The notes below the pieces were generated by a model. That model was not told the DNA's origin, did not search any database, and was given only the letters and a program-made list of their open reading frames with translations. Of a stretch of DNA of 64,000 nt, positions 29,529-38,315 are shown piece by piece (the stretch's first letter is position 1; each line of letters opens with the position of its first letter). This DNA comes from Klenkia marina (GTDB lineage Bacteria; Actinomycetota; Actinomycetes; Mycobacteriales; Geodermatophilaceae). The stretch is taken from contig NZ_FMUH01000001.1 in assembly GCF_900101025.1 (NCBI RefSeq), positions 806,001-870,000 of the forward strand, given 5' to 3'. Both the position numbers and the translations under genes were made by a program.

Positions 29529-32104
29529 CCGGCGCCGGGCGCAGCGGCGCTGCGGTGGGCGGTGGCGTGCGCGGGAGCGTGCTGGTCGTGCTGCTCGGCC
29601 TGCTGGCCGTCGGGGCGTCGCTGCCCTGGACGCCGTCGGACGCCCTCGGCGCCCAGGCCGACAACACGGTCCTGGGCGTGCTCGCCGTGGTCGCCGCCGT
29701 CCGCACGGGGTCCGCCTCCCGCGGCCGGACCGGCCGCTGGCGGGCGACCGGGTGGGCGATGACCGTCATGGTGGCCCTCTTCGCGGTGGCCTGCCTGGTC
29801 ACCGGCAGCGGGGTGGCGGGCGCGTTCGGCGTCGCCGGGGTCGGCGACCTGCTCCTGGTGCCGGTGCTCGTCGTCCCCCTCGTCGTCTGCACCGTGCTGG
29901 CCCACCAGGTCAGCACGTCCCGGTGGGTCACCCTCGCCGTCGACGGCGTCGCGGTGGTCCTGGCCCTGGCGGTGGTCACCGACGTCCTGGCCCTGCACTC
30001 CCCCGACCTGACGCAACCGGTCAGCGCGGTGACGCTGGGCTACGCCGGGTACGCGGTGGTCGCCGTCGGCCTGACCGGGGCGCTGTGCACCGTGTCCACC
30101 CGCGACCTGCAGCGCACCGCCACCGCCATGGTGGTCGCCAGCGTCGGGGTGGCCCTCGCGACCGCCATGCTGGCCGTGGGCAACGACCGCCCCACCCTGC
30201 TGTGGCAGGCACTCGGCGACGCGGCCTCGGTCGTGGCGCTCGAGGCCTGCGTCGTCGCCGTCCGCTGCATGCCGCGCGCCCGCCCCGGCCGGGACGACGT
30301 CCTGGCGCAGAGCCCGCGGGTCGTCCCGGCCGGGCTGCTGGTCACCGTCCTCTCCCTCGGCGGCCTGCCGGTGGCCCTGGCGGTGGCCGCCGCCCGCGGG
30401 CAGCAGCTCACCACCGGGTCGCTCGTCGCCGTGGCCGGGGTGGTCGCGCTGCTGCTGGTCCGCAGCACCCTGCGGCTGCGCACCAGCGCCCGCCTGGTCG
30501 CCGACGCGGTGCGCGCCGAGGAGGACCTGCGCAGCCTCGTCGAGGGCAGCACCGACGGCGTCGTGGTCGTCGACGACGCACTGCGCGTGCAGTTCGCCTC
30601 GCCCGCCGCCCGCGCCCTGCTGGGCCTGCCGGACGAGGCCGGCGACCCGGCCCACCTGCCCGACCTCGTGCTCGCCGAGGACCGCGAGCGGGTGGCCGCA
30701 GACCTGCGCACCGGCGCCGCACCCTCCCTGCACCTTCGGGTGCCCGACGTCGGCCAGCCGACCGAGCTCGAGGTCACCGCGCACCCACGGGCCGACGGCG
30801 GACGGCGGGTGCTGCACCTGCGCGACGTCACCGTGCGCCGCCGCCGCGAGCGCGAGCTCGAACGCATGGCCTACACCGACCACCTCACGCAGCTGCCCAA
30901 CCGGGCCCGGCTGTTCCGCGAGCTGGCCGTCCCCGCCGGCGACCGGTGCCTGCTGGTGCTCGACCTCGACGGGTTCAAGGCGGTCAACGACGTCGCCGGG
31001 CACGAGGCGGGTGACCACCTGCTGGTCGAGGTGGCCCGCCGGCTGCGCTCGGTCGTCCGCGAGCAGGACCTCGTCGTCCGGCTCGGCGGCGACGAGTTCG
31101 CCGTGGTCGTCGCCGGCACCCTGGCCGAGGCCGTGGAGGCCGCCGAGCGGGTGGTCGACGTGGCGGCCCTGCCGCACCGCGCCGCCGGCCGGACCTTCGC
31201 CATCGGCGCCAGCGTCGGGGTGGCCCCCGTGGGCGGCGCCGGTGGCCAGCACGCCTTCCGCGAGGCCGACGACGCGCTGCGCGCGGCCAAGGCCGCCGGC
31301 AAGGGCTGCGTGCGCGTGCAGGACGACGGCGCCGTCGACGGCGACGACACGGTCACCGCCGCCCTGGCCGAGGGGCGGGTCGAGCTGCGCTACAGCGTCA
31401 CCGGCTCGACGGGGGACCCCCGGTCGCTGCACGCCGAGCCCTTCTGGCACCACACGGTCACCGGCCTGCGCCCGCCCGCCGAGCTGTGGGCCGCGGCCGG
31501 CCGCGAAGGCTGCGACGCCGCGCTGCAGGCCTGGGTGCTCGACCGTGCGTGCCGGGACACCGCCCCGCTGCCCGGGATCCGGGTGCTGGCCGTCGACCTC
31601 CCCGCCGGCCACGTGGCCGCCGACCAGCTCGTCGCCGACGTCCGGCGGGCCCTCGACGGCTCGGGCCTGGCGCCCGGCACGCTGTCGCTGGCGCTCACCG
31701 AGGCCGCCCTGCAGACCTCCCCGCCCGCGCTGCCGCCCGCGCTGCGCGAGCTGCACGCCCTCGGGGTGCGGATCTGCCTGGACGACTACGGGCTGGGCCA
31801 GACCATCCACGCCCACCTCTCCCGGGCCCCGCTGACCAGCGTGCGCATCGACGTGGCGGCGCTGGGCGCCCGCGGCGACGAGGAGCTGACCCGGCGGTCG
31901 GTGCGGGCCATCGTGGCCACCTGCACCGCCTACGGGCTGGACACCGTGGCGCACGGCGTCTCCCCCGGCCCGCTGCTGGACGCCGTCCTGGCCGCCGGCG
32001 TGCAGACCGTGCGCACCCGCGCCGACCTGCACCACGTCACCGTGGAGCAGGTGCGGCGCGAGCTCCGGCCGGGTGCTGAGGGGGCACGGATACTGGCCCG
32101 GTGA
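29525..32104 (+). CDS. Membrane PAS-GGDEF-EAL(degenerate) diguanylate cyclase
   Basis: 859-residue protein. Around nine hydrophobic helices fill residues 15-320, a PAS domain about 335-440, a GGDEF domain about 445-605 and an EAL-like domain to the end. The cyclase site is canonical (RLGGDEFAVVV), with an inhibitory-site REQD five residues before GGDEF, so it should make c-di-GMP from GTP with product inhibition. The EAL part is decayed: AEPFW for EAL, LTEAAL for ELTES, DDYGLG, and VAHGVS where the catalytic EGVE is expected. It is therefore probably regulatory or a c-di-GMP receptor. The start GTG overlaps the upstream gene's stop. The two neighbours thus have opposite activities with mirrored decay. 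Confidence 0.88.
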   Translation: MTGAGRSGAAVGGGVRGSVLVVLLGLLAVGASLPWTPSDALGAQADNTVLGVLAVVAAVRTGSASRGRTGRWRATGWAMTVMVALFAVACLVTGSGVAGAFGVAGVGDLLLVPVLVVPLVVCTVLAHQVSTSRWVTLAVDGVAVVLALAVVTDVLALHSPDLTQPVSAVTLGYAGYAVVAVGLTGALCTVSTRDLQRTATAMVVASVGVALATAMLAVGNDRPTLLWQALGDAASVVALEACVVAVRCMPRARPGRDDVLAQSPRVVPAGLLVTVLSLGGLPVALAVAAARGQQLTTGSLVAVAGVVALLLVRSTLRLRTSARLVADAVRAEEDLRSLVEGSTDGVVVVDDALRVQFASPAARALLGLPDEAGDPAHLPDLVLAEDRERVAADLRTGAAPSLHLRVPDVGQPTELEVTAHPRADGGRRVLHLRDVTVRRRRERELERMAYTDHLTQLPNRARLFRELAVPAGDRCLLVLDLDGFKAVNDVAGHEAGDHLLVEVARRLRSVVREQDLVVRLGGDEFAVVVAGTLAEAVEAAERVVDVAALPHRAAGRTFAIGASVGVAPVGGAGGQHAFREADDALRAAKAAGKGCVRVQDDGAVDGDDTVTAALAEGRVELRYSVTGSTGDPRSLHAEPFWHHTVTGLRPPAELWAAAGREGCDAALQAWVLDRACRDTAPLPGIRVLAVDLPAGHVAADQLVADVRRALDGSGLAPGTLSLALTEAALQTSPPALPPALRELHALGVRICLDDYGLGQTIHAHLSRAPLTSVRIDVAALGARGDEELTRRSVRAIVATCTAYGLDTVAHGVSPGPLLDAVLAAGVQTVRTRADLHHVTVEQVRRELRPGAEGARILAR

Positions 32105-32865
32105 CGCTCACGTTCCTGGGGCACTCCACGGTCCGGGTCGAGCTCGCCGGGCGCACCGTGCTGACCGACCCCGTGCTGACCGGGCGGGTCGGCCCGCTGC
32201 GCCGCGTCGTCCCCCCGCTCGACCCGGCCACCTGGGCCGACGTCGACCTCGTCCTGCTCAGCCACCTGCACGGCGACCACCTGCACCTGCCCTCGCTGCG
32301 CCGCCTGGGCCGCAGCACGCCGGTGGTCGTGCCCCGCGGGGGCGGCGCCTGGCTGCGCGGCAAGGGGTTCACCGACGTCACCGAGCTCGCCCCCGGCGAC
32401 ACCCTCGCCGACGGCGGGCTCACCGTCACCGGCACGGCGGCCGCGCACAGCGGCCACCGGTGGGGGCCGCGCTCGACCCACGGACCGGACGCCGTCGCCA
32501 TGGGCCACCTGCTCACCGGCGACGGGACGACGGTCTACGCGGCCGGCGACACCGACGTCCTGCCCGGCATGGCCGACCTCGGGCCGGTCGACGTCGCGCT
32601 GCTGCCCGTGTGGGGCTGGGGCGCCACGCTCGGCCCGGGCCACATGGACCCCGCCGGCGCCGCGCTGGCCTGCACCCTGCTGCGCCCGCGGGTCGCCGTC
32701 CCGGTGCACTGGGGCACCCTCGCGCTGCCCGGCGTCGCCCGCACCCGCCGCATGCGCAGGCTGCTGGTGGACCCCCCGCGCCGCTTCGCCGACGACGTGG
32801 CCGCCACCGGGGTGGGCACCCAGGTGCTGGTCACCGAGCCGGGCTCCCGGGTGGACCTCCCGTGA
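32101..32865 (+). CDS. MBL-fold hydrolase, UlaG-like
   Basis: 254-residue metallo-beta-lactamase-fold protein. The first strand has FLGHSTVRVE. The metal motif is SHLHGDHLHLPSL (H-x-H-x-D-H), and later ligands lie in AAAHSGHRWGPR, AGDTDVLPGM and the final VPVHWGT. This order matches the UlaG-like branch, which acts on varied esters and phosphodiesters or as RNase-like enzymes. The substrate is unknown. GTG 32101 overlaps the stop of the diguanylate cyclase gene, and its stop overlaps the start of the DedA gene. The coupling places it in the six-gene operon 26871-36033. Predicted to be cytoplasmic, with no signal peptide. Confidence 0.85.
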   Translation: MTLTFLGHSTVRVELAGRTVLTDPVLTGRVGPLRRVVPPLDPATWADVDLVLLSHLHGDHLHLPSLRRLGRSTPVVVPRGGGAWLRGKGFTDVTELAPGDTLADGGLTVTGTAAAHSGHRWGPRSTHGPDAVAMGHLLTGDGTTVYAAGDTDVLPGMADLGPVDVALLPVWGWGATLGPGHMDPAGAALACTLLRPRVAVPVHWGTLALPGVARTRRMRRLLVDPPRRFADDVAATGVGTQVLVTEPGSRVDLP

Positions 32866-33467
32866 GCGTGCAGGTGCTCGCCTCGGGCTGGACCGACAGC
32901 GGCTCGCTGGGCTACCCGGTGCTCTTCGGCGGCGTGCTGCTGGGGTCGATCGTGCCGGTGGTGCCCACCGGGCCCCTGCTCTCGGTGGCCGCCGCCGTCG
33001 CGATGACCACCGACCGGCTGGACATCGTGCTGGTGCTGCTGCTGGCGGTGCTGGGTGCGTTCGTCGGCGACGTGGTCACCTTCGCGGTCGCCCGGTTCGG
33101 CGGGCCGGCGGCGGTGCGCTGGGTGTCCCGGCGCCAGCACGCCGACCGGCTGGCCGAGGTGCGCCGGCAGTTCGCCGCGCACGGCTGGCAGATCGTCGTC
33201 GTGGGTCGGCTGCTGCCCGCCGGCCGCATCCCGGTGCTGGTCACCGCCGGTGCGCTGGCCTACCCCTGGCGACGGCTGCTGCCGGCCTCGCTCGCCGCGG
33301 CCACCCTGTGGGCCGTGGCCTACGCGCTGCTCGGCGTCGTCAGCGGGGGCATCTTCGACGACCCGCTGGTGGCCACGCTCGTCGCGACCGCCCTGGTGCT
33401 GCTGGTCGGGCTGCTGTCCAACCGGCTGGCCGCGCGGCGCCGCCGGAAGCGGGAGCGTTCGTCGTGA
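32862..33467 (+). CDS. DedA/VTT-family membrane protein
   Basis: 201-residue integral membrane protein of the DedA (SNARE-associated, VTT) family, thought to flip lipids across the membrane. Family marks: GSIVPVVPTGPLLSVAAAVA near the N-terminus, the loop GAFVGDVVTFAVARFGG, and RLLPAGRIPVLVTAGALAYP, equivalent to the conserved F/R-x3-G-R motif. Five or so hydrophobic helices are present and the tail is very basic (RRRRKRERSS). GTG 32862 overlaps the MBL-fold gene stop and its own TGA overlaps the next GTG. The enclosing operon suggests an envelope or lipid-related output for the c-di-GMP proteins (inference). Confidence 0.85.
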   Translation: MSVQVLASGWTDSGSLGYPVLFGGVLLGSIVPVVPTGPLLSVAAAVAMTTDRLDIVLVLLLAVLGAFVGDVVTFAVARFGGPAAVRWVSRRQHADRLAEVRRQFAAHGWQIVVVGRLLPAGRIPVLVTAGALAYPWRRLLPASLAAATLWAVAYALLGVVSGGIFDDPLVATLVATALVLLVGLLSNRLAARRRRKRERSS

Positions 33468-35626
33468 CACCGCCGCACACCCCGCCCGGCCGGGTGCTCA
33501 CCGGCGGCCGGGCGGTCGCCCGGGTGCTGCTCGTGTGGGTGCTCACGACCGTCGCCCTGCTGGGCCTGGACCGCTGGCTGACCGGGTTCGCGATGCCCTC
33601 GTGGTGGCAGCCCCCGGTCGCCGCGCTGCTGCTGGGCGTGCTGGCCGGGGTGGTCTGGCCGCTGCTCATGCGGGTCGCCCTGCCGATCGCGATCCTCACC
33701 CTCGGGCTGGGCGGCTTCCTGGTGCTCGGCGCCGGCGTGCTCGGCATCTTCCTGGCCATCCCGGGGGTCCAGGTCACCTCCTTCCGGACCTCGGTGGTCG
33801 TGGCGGTGTCGATGGCCGGGGTCGCGGCGGTGATCAGCAGTCTGCTGGCCCTCGACGAGGACGAGCTGTTCTTCCGCCGGGCCCGTCGCCGGGGCGCCGA
33901 CGCCGCGGCCACCGAGGTCCCCGGCGTGCTGTTCCTCCAGGTCGACGGCCTGGGCCACGCCACCGCCCAGCGCGCCGTGCGCGACGGAACCATGCCCACG
34001 CTGGCCGCCTGGCTGCGCGCGGGCAGCCACCGGCTCACCTCGTGGCACACCGACTGGAGCTCGCAGACCGGGGCCAGCGTCTGCGGCATCCTGCACGGCT
34101 CCAACCACGACGTCATCGGGTTCCGCTGGTACGAGAAGGACCGCGACAAGGTCGTCGCCGTGTCCCACCCCGAGGACGCCGCCCTGGTCGAGTCCCGGCA
34201 CAGCGACGGGTGCGGCCTGCTCTCCGGTGACGGCGCCGGGCGGGGCAACCTGTTCACCGGCGACGCCCGGCACGTGTCGCTGACGATGAGCTCGCTGGCC
34301 GTCGTCGTCCCGAAGGGCTCCCGGCGGGCGCGCCGCGGCACCGACCGGGTCGGGGCCGGCTACTACGCCTACTTCGCCAACCCGGTGAACGCCCTGCGCA
34401 CCCTGGTCGCCTCGCTGGTCGACGTCGGCCGCGAGCTGACCGCGGCCAGGCGGCAGCGCCGGGCCGACGTGCGGCCGCGCATCCACCGCGGCGGGCTGTA
34501 CCCGCTGGCCCGGCCGGGCACCACGGTCATCGCCCGCGACGTCGTGGTGGCCGCGCTCATCGAGGACATGCTGGCCGGGCGCCCCGTCGCCTACGCCGAC
34601 TTCCTCGGCTACGACGAGGTCGCCCACCACTCGGGCATCGAGCGCTTCGACACCCTCGAGGTGCTGCGCTCGATCGACCAGCAGATCGGCCGGCTCCGGC
34701 GGGCCACCCAGCTGGCCCCGCGGCCCTACCATCTGGTGTGCCTGTCCGACCACGGCCAGACCCAGGGCGAGAACTTCGCGAACCGGTTCGGCGAGACCGT
34801 CGAGCAGCTGGTCGGCCGGCTGTGCGGGGCGCCGCCCGACCCGGCGCCGGACGCCGCCGACCCGGCGCCCGGGGCCGCCGGCCCGGCGCCCGGGGCGCGG
34901 GGGCAGCGGGCGACCGAGGGGTGGCAGGTCGGCGCCGCGCTGGCCGAGGCCGCGAGCGGTCCGGGGCTCGTGGCCCGCCGGCTGCGCGACCGCGTCGAGC
35001 GCGCCGGGTCCGCCGAGCACACCCCGCGGGACGTCGCCGGCGCGCCCGGGAAGGTCGCCCGGGTCGCCCCCGGCGTGGTCTGCGTGGTCAGCGGCCACAC
35101 CGCGATGGTCTCCTTCACCGACCTGCCCGGACGGGTGCCCATCGAGCAGATCGAGCGGCGCTGGCCCCGGCTGCTGCCCGCGCTCGTCGACCACCCCGGC
35201 GTCGGCTTCCTGCTCGTGCACTCCGAGGAGTTCGGCCCCGTCGTCCTCGGCCGCGACGGCCTGCACCGGCTGGACTCCGGGGTCGTGGTCGGCGAGGACC
35301 CCCTGGCCCCCTACGGCCCGCACGCCGCCCGGCTGGTCGCCCGCACCTCGACCTTCCCGCACTGCGCCGACGTGATGGTCAACAGCCGCTTCGACCCCAC
35401 CACCGAGGAGTCGCCGGCCTTCGAGCCGCACGTCGGCTCGCACGGCGGGCTCGGCGGCCCCCAGCAGCACGGGTTCCTGCTGCACCCGGCCGGCTTCGCC
35501 GACCCCGGTGAGGTGGTCGGGGCCGAGCACCTGCACCGTGTGCTGCGCGGCTGGCTCACCGATCTGGGTCACCCCGACCCGCGCGCCTCAAGGACGACGG
35601 GGGTCGAGCCGATCCACACCGCATGA
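33464..35626 (+). CDS. Alkaline-phosphatase-superfamily protein with membrane N-terminus
   Basis: 720-residue protein. The first about 140 residues hold four hydrophobic helices resembling phage-holin-like family IV membrane domains (ALPIAILTLGLGGFLVLGAG). The rest is a soluble alkaline phosphatase/sulfatase-superfamily domain: metal site 1 VLFLQVDGLGHATAQRAV, nucleophile region TDWSSQTGASVCGILHG, then DFLGYDEVAHHSGIER and CLSDHGQTQGENF as the Asp/His ligands. Near the C-terminus are HVGSHGGLGGPQQHGFLLHP and a lobe with VNSRFDPTTEE. A phosphodiesterase or phosphatase acting on lipid or polymer head groups is plausible. The start GTG overlaps the DedA stop and its TGA overlaps the following ATG. 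Confidence 0.82.
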   Translation: MTPPHTPPGRVLTGGRAVARVLLVWVLTTVALLGLDRWLTGFAMPSWWQPPVAALLLGVLAGVVWPLLMRVALPIAILTLGLGGFLVLGAGVLGIFLAIPGVQVTSFRTSVVVAVSMAGVAAVISSLLALDEDELFFRRARRRGADAAATEVPGVLFLQVDGLGHATAQRAVRDGTMPTLAAWLRAGSHRLTSWHTDWSSQTGASVCGILHGSNHDVIGFRWYEKDRDKVVAVSHPEDAALVESRHSDGCGLLSGDGAGRGNLFTGDARHVSLTMSSLAVVVPKGSRRARRGTDRVGAGYYAYFANPVNALRTLVASLVDVGRELTAARRQRRADVRPRIHRGGLYPLARPGTTVIARDVVVAALIEDMLAGRPVAYADFLGYDEVAHHSGIERFDTLEVLRSIDQQIGRLRRATQLAPRPYHLVCLSDHGQTQGENFANRFGETVEQLVGRLCGAPPDPAPDAADPAPGAAGPAPGARGQRATEGWQVGAALAEAASGPGLVARRLRDRVERAGSAEHTPRDVAGAPGKVARVAPGVVCVVSGHTAMVSFTDLPGRVPIEQIERRWPRLLPALVDHPGVGFLLVHSEEFGPVVLGRDGLHRLDSGVVVGEDPLAPYGPHAARLVARTSTFPHCADVMVNSRFDPTTEESPAFEPHVGSHGGLGGPQQHGFLLHPAGFADPGEVVGAEHLHRVLRGWLTDLGHPDPRASRTTGVEPIHTA

Positions 35627-36033
35627 CCCTGCTGGAGCACCCCGCGACCGCGCTGCCGTGCGCCGGCTCGCTGGCGGCTGCCCTGCTGGTGGCCGGTCGC
35701 TCGGGGACCCTGCTGGTCCTGGCCGTCGACGAACCCGGACCCGCACGCACGGCGGCGGTCCGCGCCGCCGTCCGTCGCGAGACCCGGGTGGAGGACTGGG
35801 TGGGCACCGAGGGCGACGACGTCGCCGTCGTGCTCTCCGTGCTGCCCGCCGACCTCGACGCCGTGGCCGACCGGCTGCTCTCGGTCGCCGAGCGGGTCAC
35901 CGGCCGCCCGGCCGCCGGCGGCCTCAGCGCCGCCCGCCCCGACCACTCCCCCGCCGAGCTGCTGCTGCGCGCCCGGGCCGGCCTGCGCGTCGCGTGGGCC
36001 TGCGGTGGCAGCCGGGTCGTGCGCCACCCCTGA
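35623..36033 (+). CDS. Half GGDEF-like domain protein
   Basis: 136-residue protein, ATGA-coupled to the phosphatase gene. Only the second half of a GGDEF fold is recognisable: RVEDWVGTEGDDVAVVL aligns with R-x-x-D-x5-G-G-D-E-F-A-V-x-L. ADRLLSVAERVTGRPAAGGL and AELLLRARAGLRVAWACGGS follow, matching the distal helices of the fold. The catalytic motif is lost (GDDVA for GGDEF), but the RxxD inhibitory-site motif at the right distance remains. It could bind c-di-GMP as a small receptor or partner; it cannot be a cyclase alone. It closes the six-gene operon. Confidence 0.65.
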   Translation: MTLLEHPATALPCAGSLAAALLVAGRSGTLLVLAVDEPGPARTAAVRAAVRRETRVEDWVGTEGDDVAVVLSVLPADLDAVADRLLSVAERVTGRPAAGGLSAARPDHSPAELLLRARAGLRVAWACGGSRVVRHP

Positions 36034-36138
36034 CCCTGCGTGACCAGCATGTTTCCGGCTCCTGGACCTCCGTGAAGATCGCGTGAACCCGGCCGCTCGG
36101 GCGCGACAGCGGCGGCGCACGTGGCCGACAGTGGGCCC

Positions 36139-37119
36139 ATGCGACCCGACACCCGAGCCTGGTTCGAGCACCGCACCTCCTCGGCCACCTCGCTGGCCGG
36201 GGTCGACCCCGTCGCCCTGCTCGCGGCCAAGCGCCGCGGCGGGCACCGGGTCAGCGTCGTGCTGCCCGCCCGCAACGAGTCCGCCACGGTCGGCGGCCTG
36301 GTCACCGACCTGGTGAGTCGCTGGGTCGAGCAGGTGCCGCTGGTCGACGAGGTCGTGGTCATGGACTCCGACTCCACCGACGACACCGCGGCCATCGCCC
36401 GGGCCGCCGGTGCTCGCGTGGTGGCCACCGCCGACGTGCTGCCTGCGCTCGGCACCCGCCCGGGCAAGGGCGAGGCGCTGTGGAAGTCGCTGGCCGCGAC
36501 CACCGGCGACCTCGTCGTCTTCATGGACTCCGACCTGCTCAACGACGTCTCGCACTACGTGCCCGGCCTGCTCGGGCCGCTGCTGGCCGACCCGCGCATC
36601 GACTACGTCAAGGGCTGCTACACCCGGCCGCTGAGCGTCGACGGCGAGGTGCGCGCCGCCGGCGGCGGGCGGGTCACCGAGCTCACCGCGCGTCCGCTGC
36701 TCAACGCCCTGTGGCCCGAGCTGGCCGGGTTCGTGCAGCCCCTGGGCGGGGAGTACGCCGGCCGCCGCTCGGCGCTGGAGCAGGTGCCCTTCGTCTCCGG
36801 CTACGGGGTCGAGGTGGGCCTGCTGGTCGACCTGCTGCAGGTCAGCGGCCTGCCGGGGCTGGCCCAGGTGGACCTGGGCACCCGCGTGCACTCCCACCAG
36901 ACCGACGAGGCCCTGGGCGCCATGGCCGGCCAGATCGTCTCGACCGTGCTCGCGCGGGCCTCCCGCGGCAGCAGCGACCGGCACCGCAGCGCGCCCGGCG
37001 GCCTGCTCACCCAGTTCGGCCACGACGGCACCGGGTTCGTGCCCACCAGCATCCCGGTGGCGGTCGACCAGCGCCCGCCGATGGTCACCGTTCGCGACTA
37101 CGTCCAGCGCGCCGCCTGA
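36139..37119 (+). CDS. gpgS: Glucosyl-3-phosphoglycerate synthase
   Basis: 326-residue GT-A glycosyltransferase (GT81) expected to join glucose from UDP-glucose to 3-phosphoglycerate, the first step towards glucosylglycerate and methylglucose lipopolysaccharide. Motifs: VSVVLPARNESATVGGLVTD, VVMDSDSTDDTAAIA, the lysine-rich GKGEALWKSL, the metal-binding VFMDSDLLND, YVKGCYTRPL, GEYAGRR, and GYGVEVGLLVDLL. ATG 36139 (M-R-P-D-T-R) matches the usual start of the family better than an in-frame GTG at 36121. A GACAGT hexamer ends 6 bases before it, so the mRNA may be leaderless. Known homologues are cytoplasmic. The HAD phosphatase gene lies convergently 12 bp downstream. Confidence 0.92.
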   Translation: MRPDTRAWFEHRTSSATSLAGVDPVALLAAKRRGGHRVSVVLPARNESATVGGLVTDLVSRWVEQVPLVDEVVVMDSDSTDDTAAIARAAGARVVATADVLPALGTRPGKGEALWKSLAATTGDLVVFMDSDLLNDVSHYVPGLLGPLLADPRIDYVKGCYTRPLSVDGEVRAAGGGRVTELTARPLLNALWPELAGFVQPLGGEYAGRRSALEQVPFVSGYGVEVGLLVDLLQVSGLPGLAQVDLGTRVHSHQTDEALGAMAGQIVSTVLARASRGSSDRHRSAPGGLLTQFGHDGTGFVPTSIPVAVDQRPPMVTVRDYVQRAA

Positions 37120-37131
37120 CCCCGGCCCGGA

Positions 37132-37794
37132 TCAGCGCAACGGCGTGTCGTCGAGGGCGGCGGCGAGGTCGGCGGGGGTGTCGTGGAGCGAGACCGCGCC
37201 GGCCTCGTGCAGCTCGTCGTCCCCGAACCCGCCGGACCGGACGACGAGCGCGGGCATCCCCGCCCGCTTCGCCGCCTCGACGTCGTAGACCGAGTCGCCC
37301 ACCACCACCGCCGGCGCGTCGTCGGGCTCCCCCAGCTTGCGCAGCGCCGTCAGCAGCAGGTCGGGGGCGGGCTTGGAGGACTCGACGTCGTCGCTGGTGG
37401 TCCAGGCCTCGGCGAGGTCACGGACGTCGAGCAGGTCCAGGTAGTGGTCGACCTGGTCGGCCTTGCCCGAGCTGGCCAGCACCAGGCGGTGGCCGCGCTC
37501 GCGGACGGCCACCAGCAGGTCACGGGCCCCCGGCAGCGGGGACAGCTCGCCGAGCAGCGGCTGCACCTCCTCCTCCCAGCGGGCACGGGCCGCGTCGCCC
37601 AGCCGCTCCTCCAGCTCGTCGCCGCCGACCGCGGCCACCAACTGGTCACCGCCCATGCCGATCAGCCGGTGCAGCCGCCACACCGGCACCGTCTCGCCCA
37701 GCGACCGGAACGCCCGGTACCAGGCCAGCGCGTGGTGGTAGTTGGAGTCGACGAGGGTGCCGTCGACGTCGAGGACGGCGATCTTCGGAGCCAT
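37132..37794 (-). CDS. HAD-superfamily phosphatase
   Basis: 220-residue haloacid-dehalogenase-like hydrolase. Motif I is AVLDVDGTLVDSN (Asp nucleophile), motif II LVLASSGKADQ, motif III Lys in ESSKPAPDLL, motif IV VVGDSVYDVEAAKRAG. The cap between motifs I and II is of the phosphoglycolate-phosphatase type. ATG 37794 was preferred, with GGTGAGGG upstream, over a frame extension to 37899. The substrate is unknown. The adjacency to gpgS invites the idea that it removes the phosphate from glucosyl-3-phosphoglycerate, but the genes are convergent and known GpgP enzymes of mycobacteria belong to another family, so this remains inference. Confidence 0.85.
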   Translation of the reverse strand: MAPKIAVLDVDGTLVDSNYHHALAWYRAFRSLGETVPVWRLHRLIGMGGDQLVAAVGGDELEERLGDAARARWEEEVQPLLGELSPLPGARDLLVAVRERGHRLVLASSGKADQVDHYLDLLDVRDLAEAWTTSDDVESSKPAPDLLLTALRKLGEPDDAPAVVVGDSVYDVEAAKRAGMPALVVRSGGFGDDELHEAGAVSLHDTPADLAAALDDTPLR

Positions 37795-37865
37795 CGCCCT
37801 CACCTGCCCGGGCGCGGCGGGGGTCAACCCCGGCGGGCACCACCCGCGTGGTGCAGGATCGGCGG

Positions 37866-38315
37866 GTGCCTGCCGCCCGCCCCGCCGACGGGTCCCCACC
37901 CCCGCCGCACCCGCCCACCCTGGTGTCCCGTTGCCCGGGCTGCGGCGCCGTGCTGGCGGTCGCCCCCGGCCTCGAGGCGCGGCACCCCGGGGCCTCGCCG
38001 GGGTGCACCCGGCTCTTCGACGTCACCGTGCGCGGCCTGCGCGACGAGGCCCCCAGCGACCTCCGCGCCGCCGCCCTGCTGGACCTCGCCGGCGTCGCCT
38101 ACGACGCCCAGCACTCCCCCGACGGCGAGCCGGTCCAGCGGCTGCGCGCCGCGCTCGGCGAGGGCGCCCGCCGACCCGTGCGCGACCACCCACCGACCGC
38201 CTGGCGCACCACCGTGGCCGACGTCGCCGCCGACCTCGACGTCGTCGACCTGTCCACCCTCGTGCGCTCCTGGGCCCAGGCCGTGTCCGCGGACTGGGCC
38301 GGGGACGACGCCTGA
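37866..38315 (+). CDS. DUF5946-like protein
   Basis: 149-residue protein with the layout of DUF5946: an N-terminal C-P-G-C pair (RCPGCGAVL) and a second Cys in SPGCTRLFDVTV. A helix follows with LLDLAGVAYDAQHSPDG, matching the family's D-A-Y-x-x-Q-H-P motif. The C-terminal part has AWRTTVADVAADLDVVDL. It may bind a metal through the cysteines and His. The start is uncertain: GTG 37866 lies 6 bases after CAGGAT and may be leaderless; a GTG at 37923 is also possible. It diverges from the HAD gene with little space. No function is known for this family. Confidence 0.65.
   Translation: MPAARPADGSPPPPHPPTLVSRCPGCGAVLAVAPGLEARHPGASPGCTRLFDVTVRGLRDEAPSDLRAAALLDLAGVAYDAQHSPDGEPVQRLRAALGEGARRPVRDHPPTAWRTTVADVAADLDVVDLSTLVRSWAQAVSADWAGDDA

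Noticed and set aside
29228..32035. Long minus-strand frame opposite the GGDEF gene
   Set aside because: The plus strand encodes canonical GGDEF motifs; the antisense frame has no domain.
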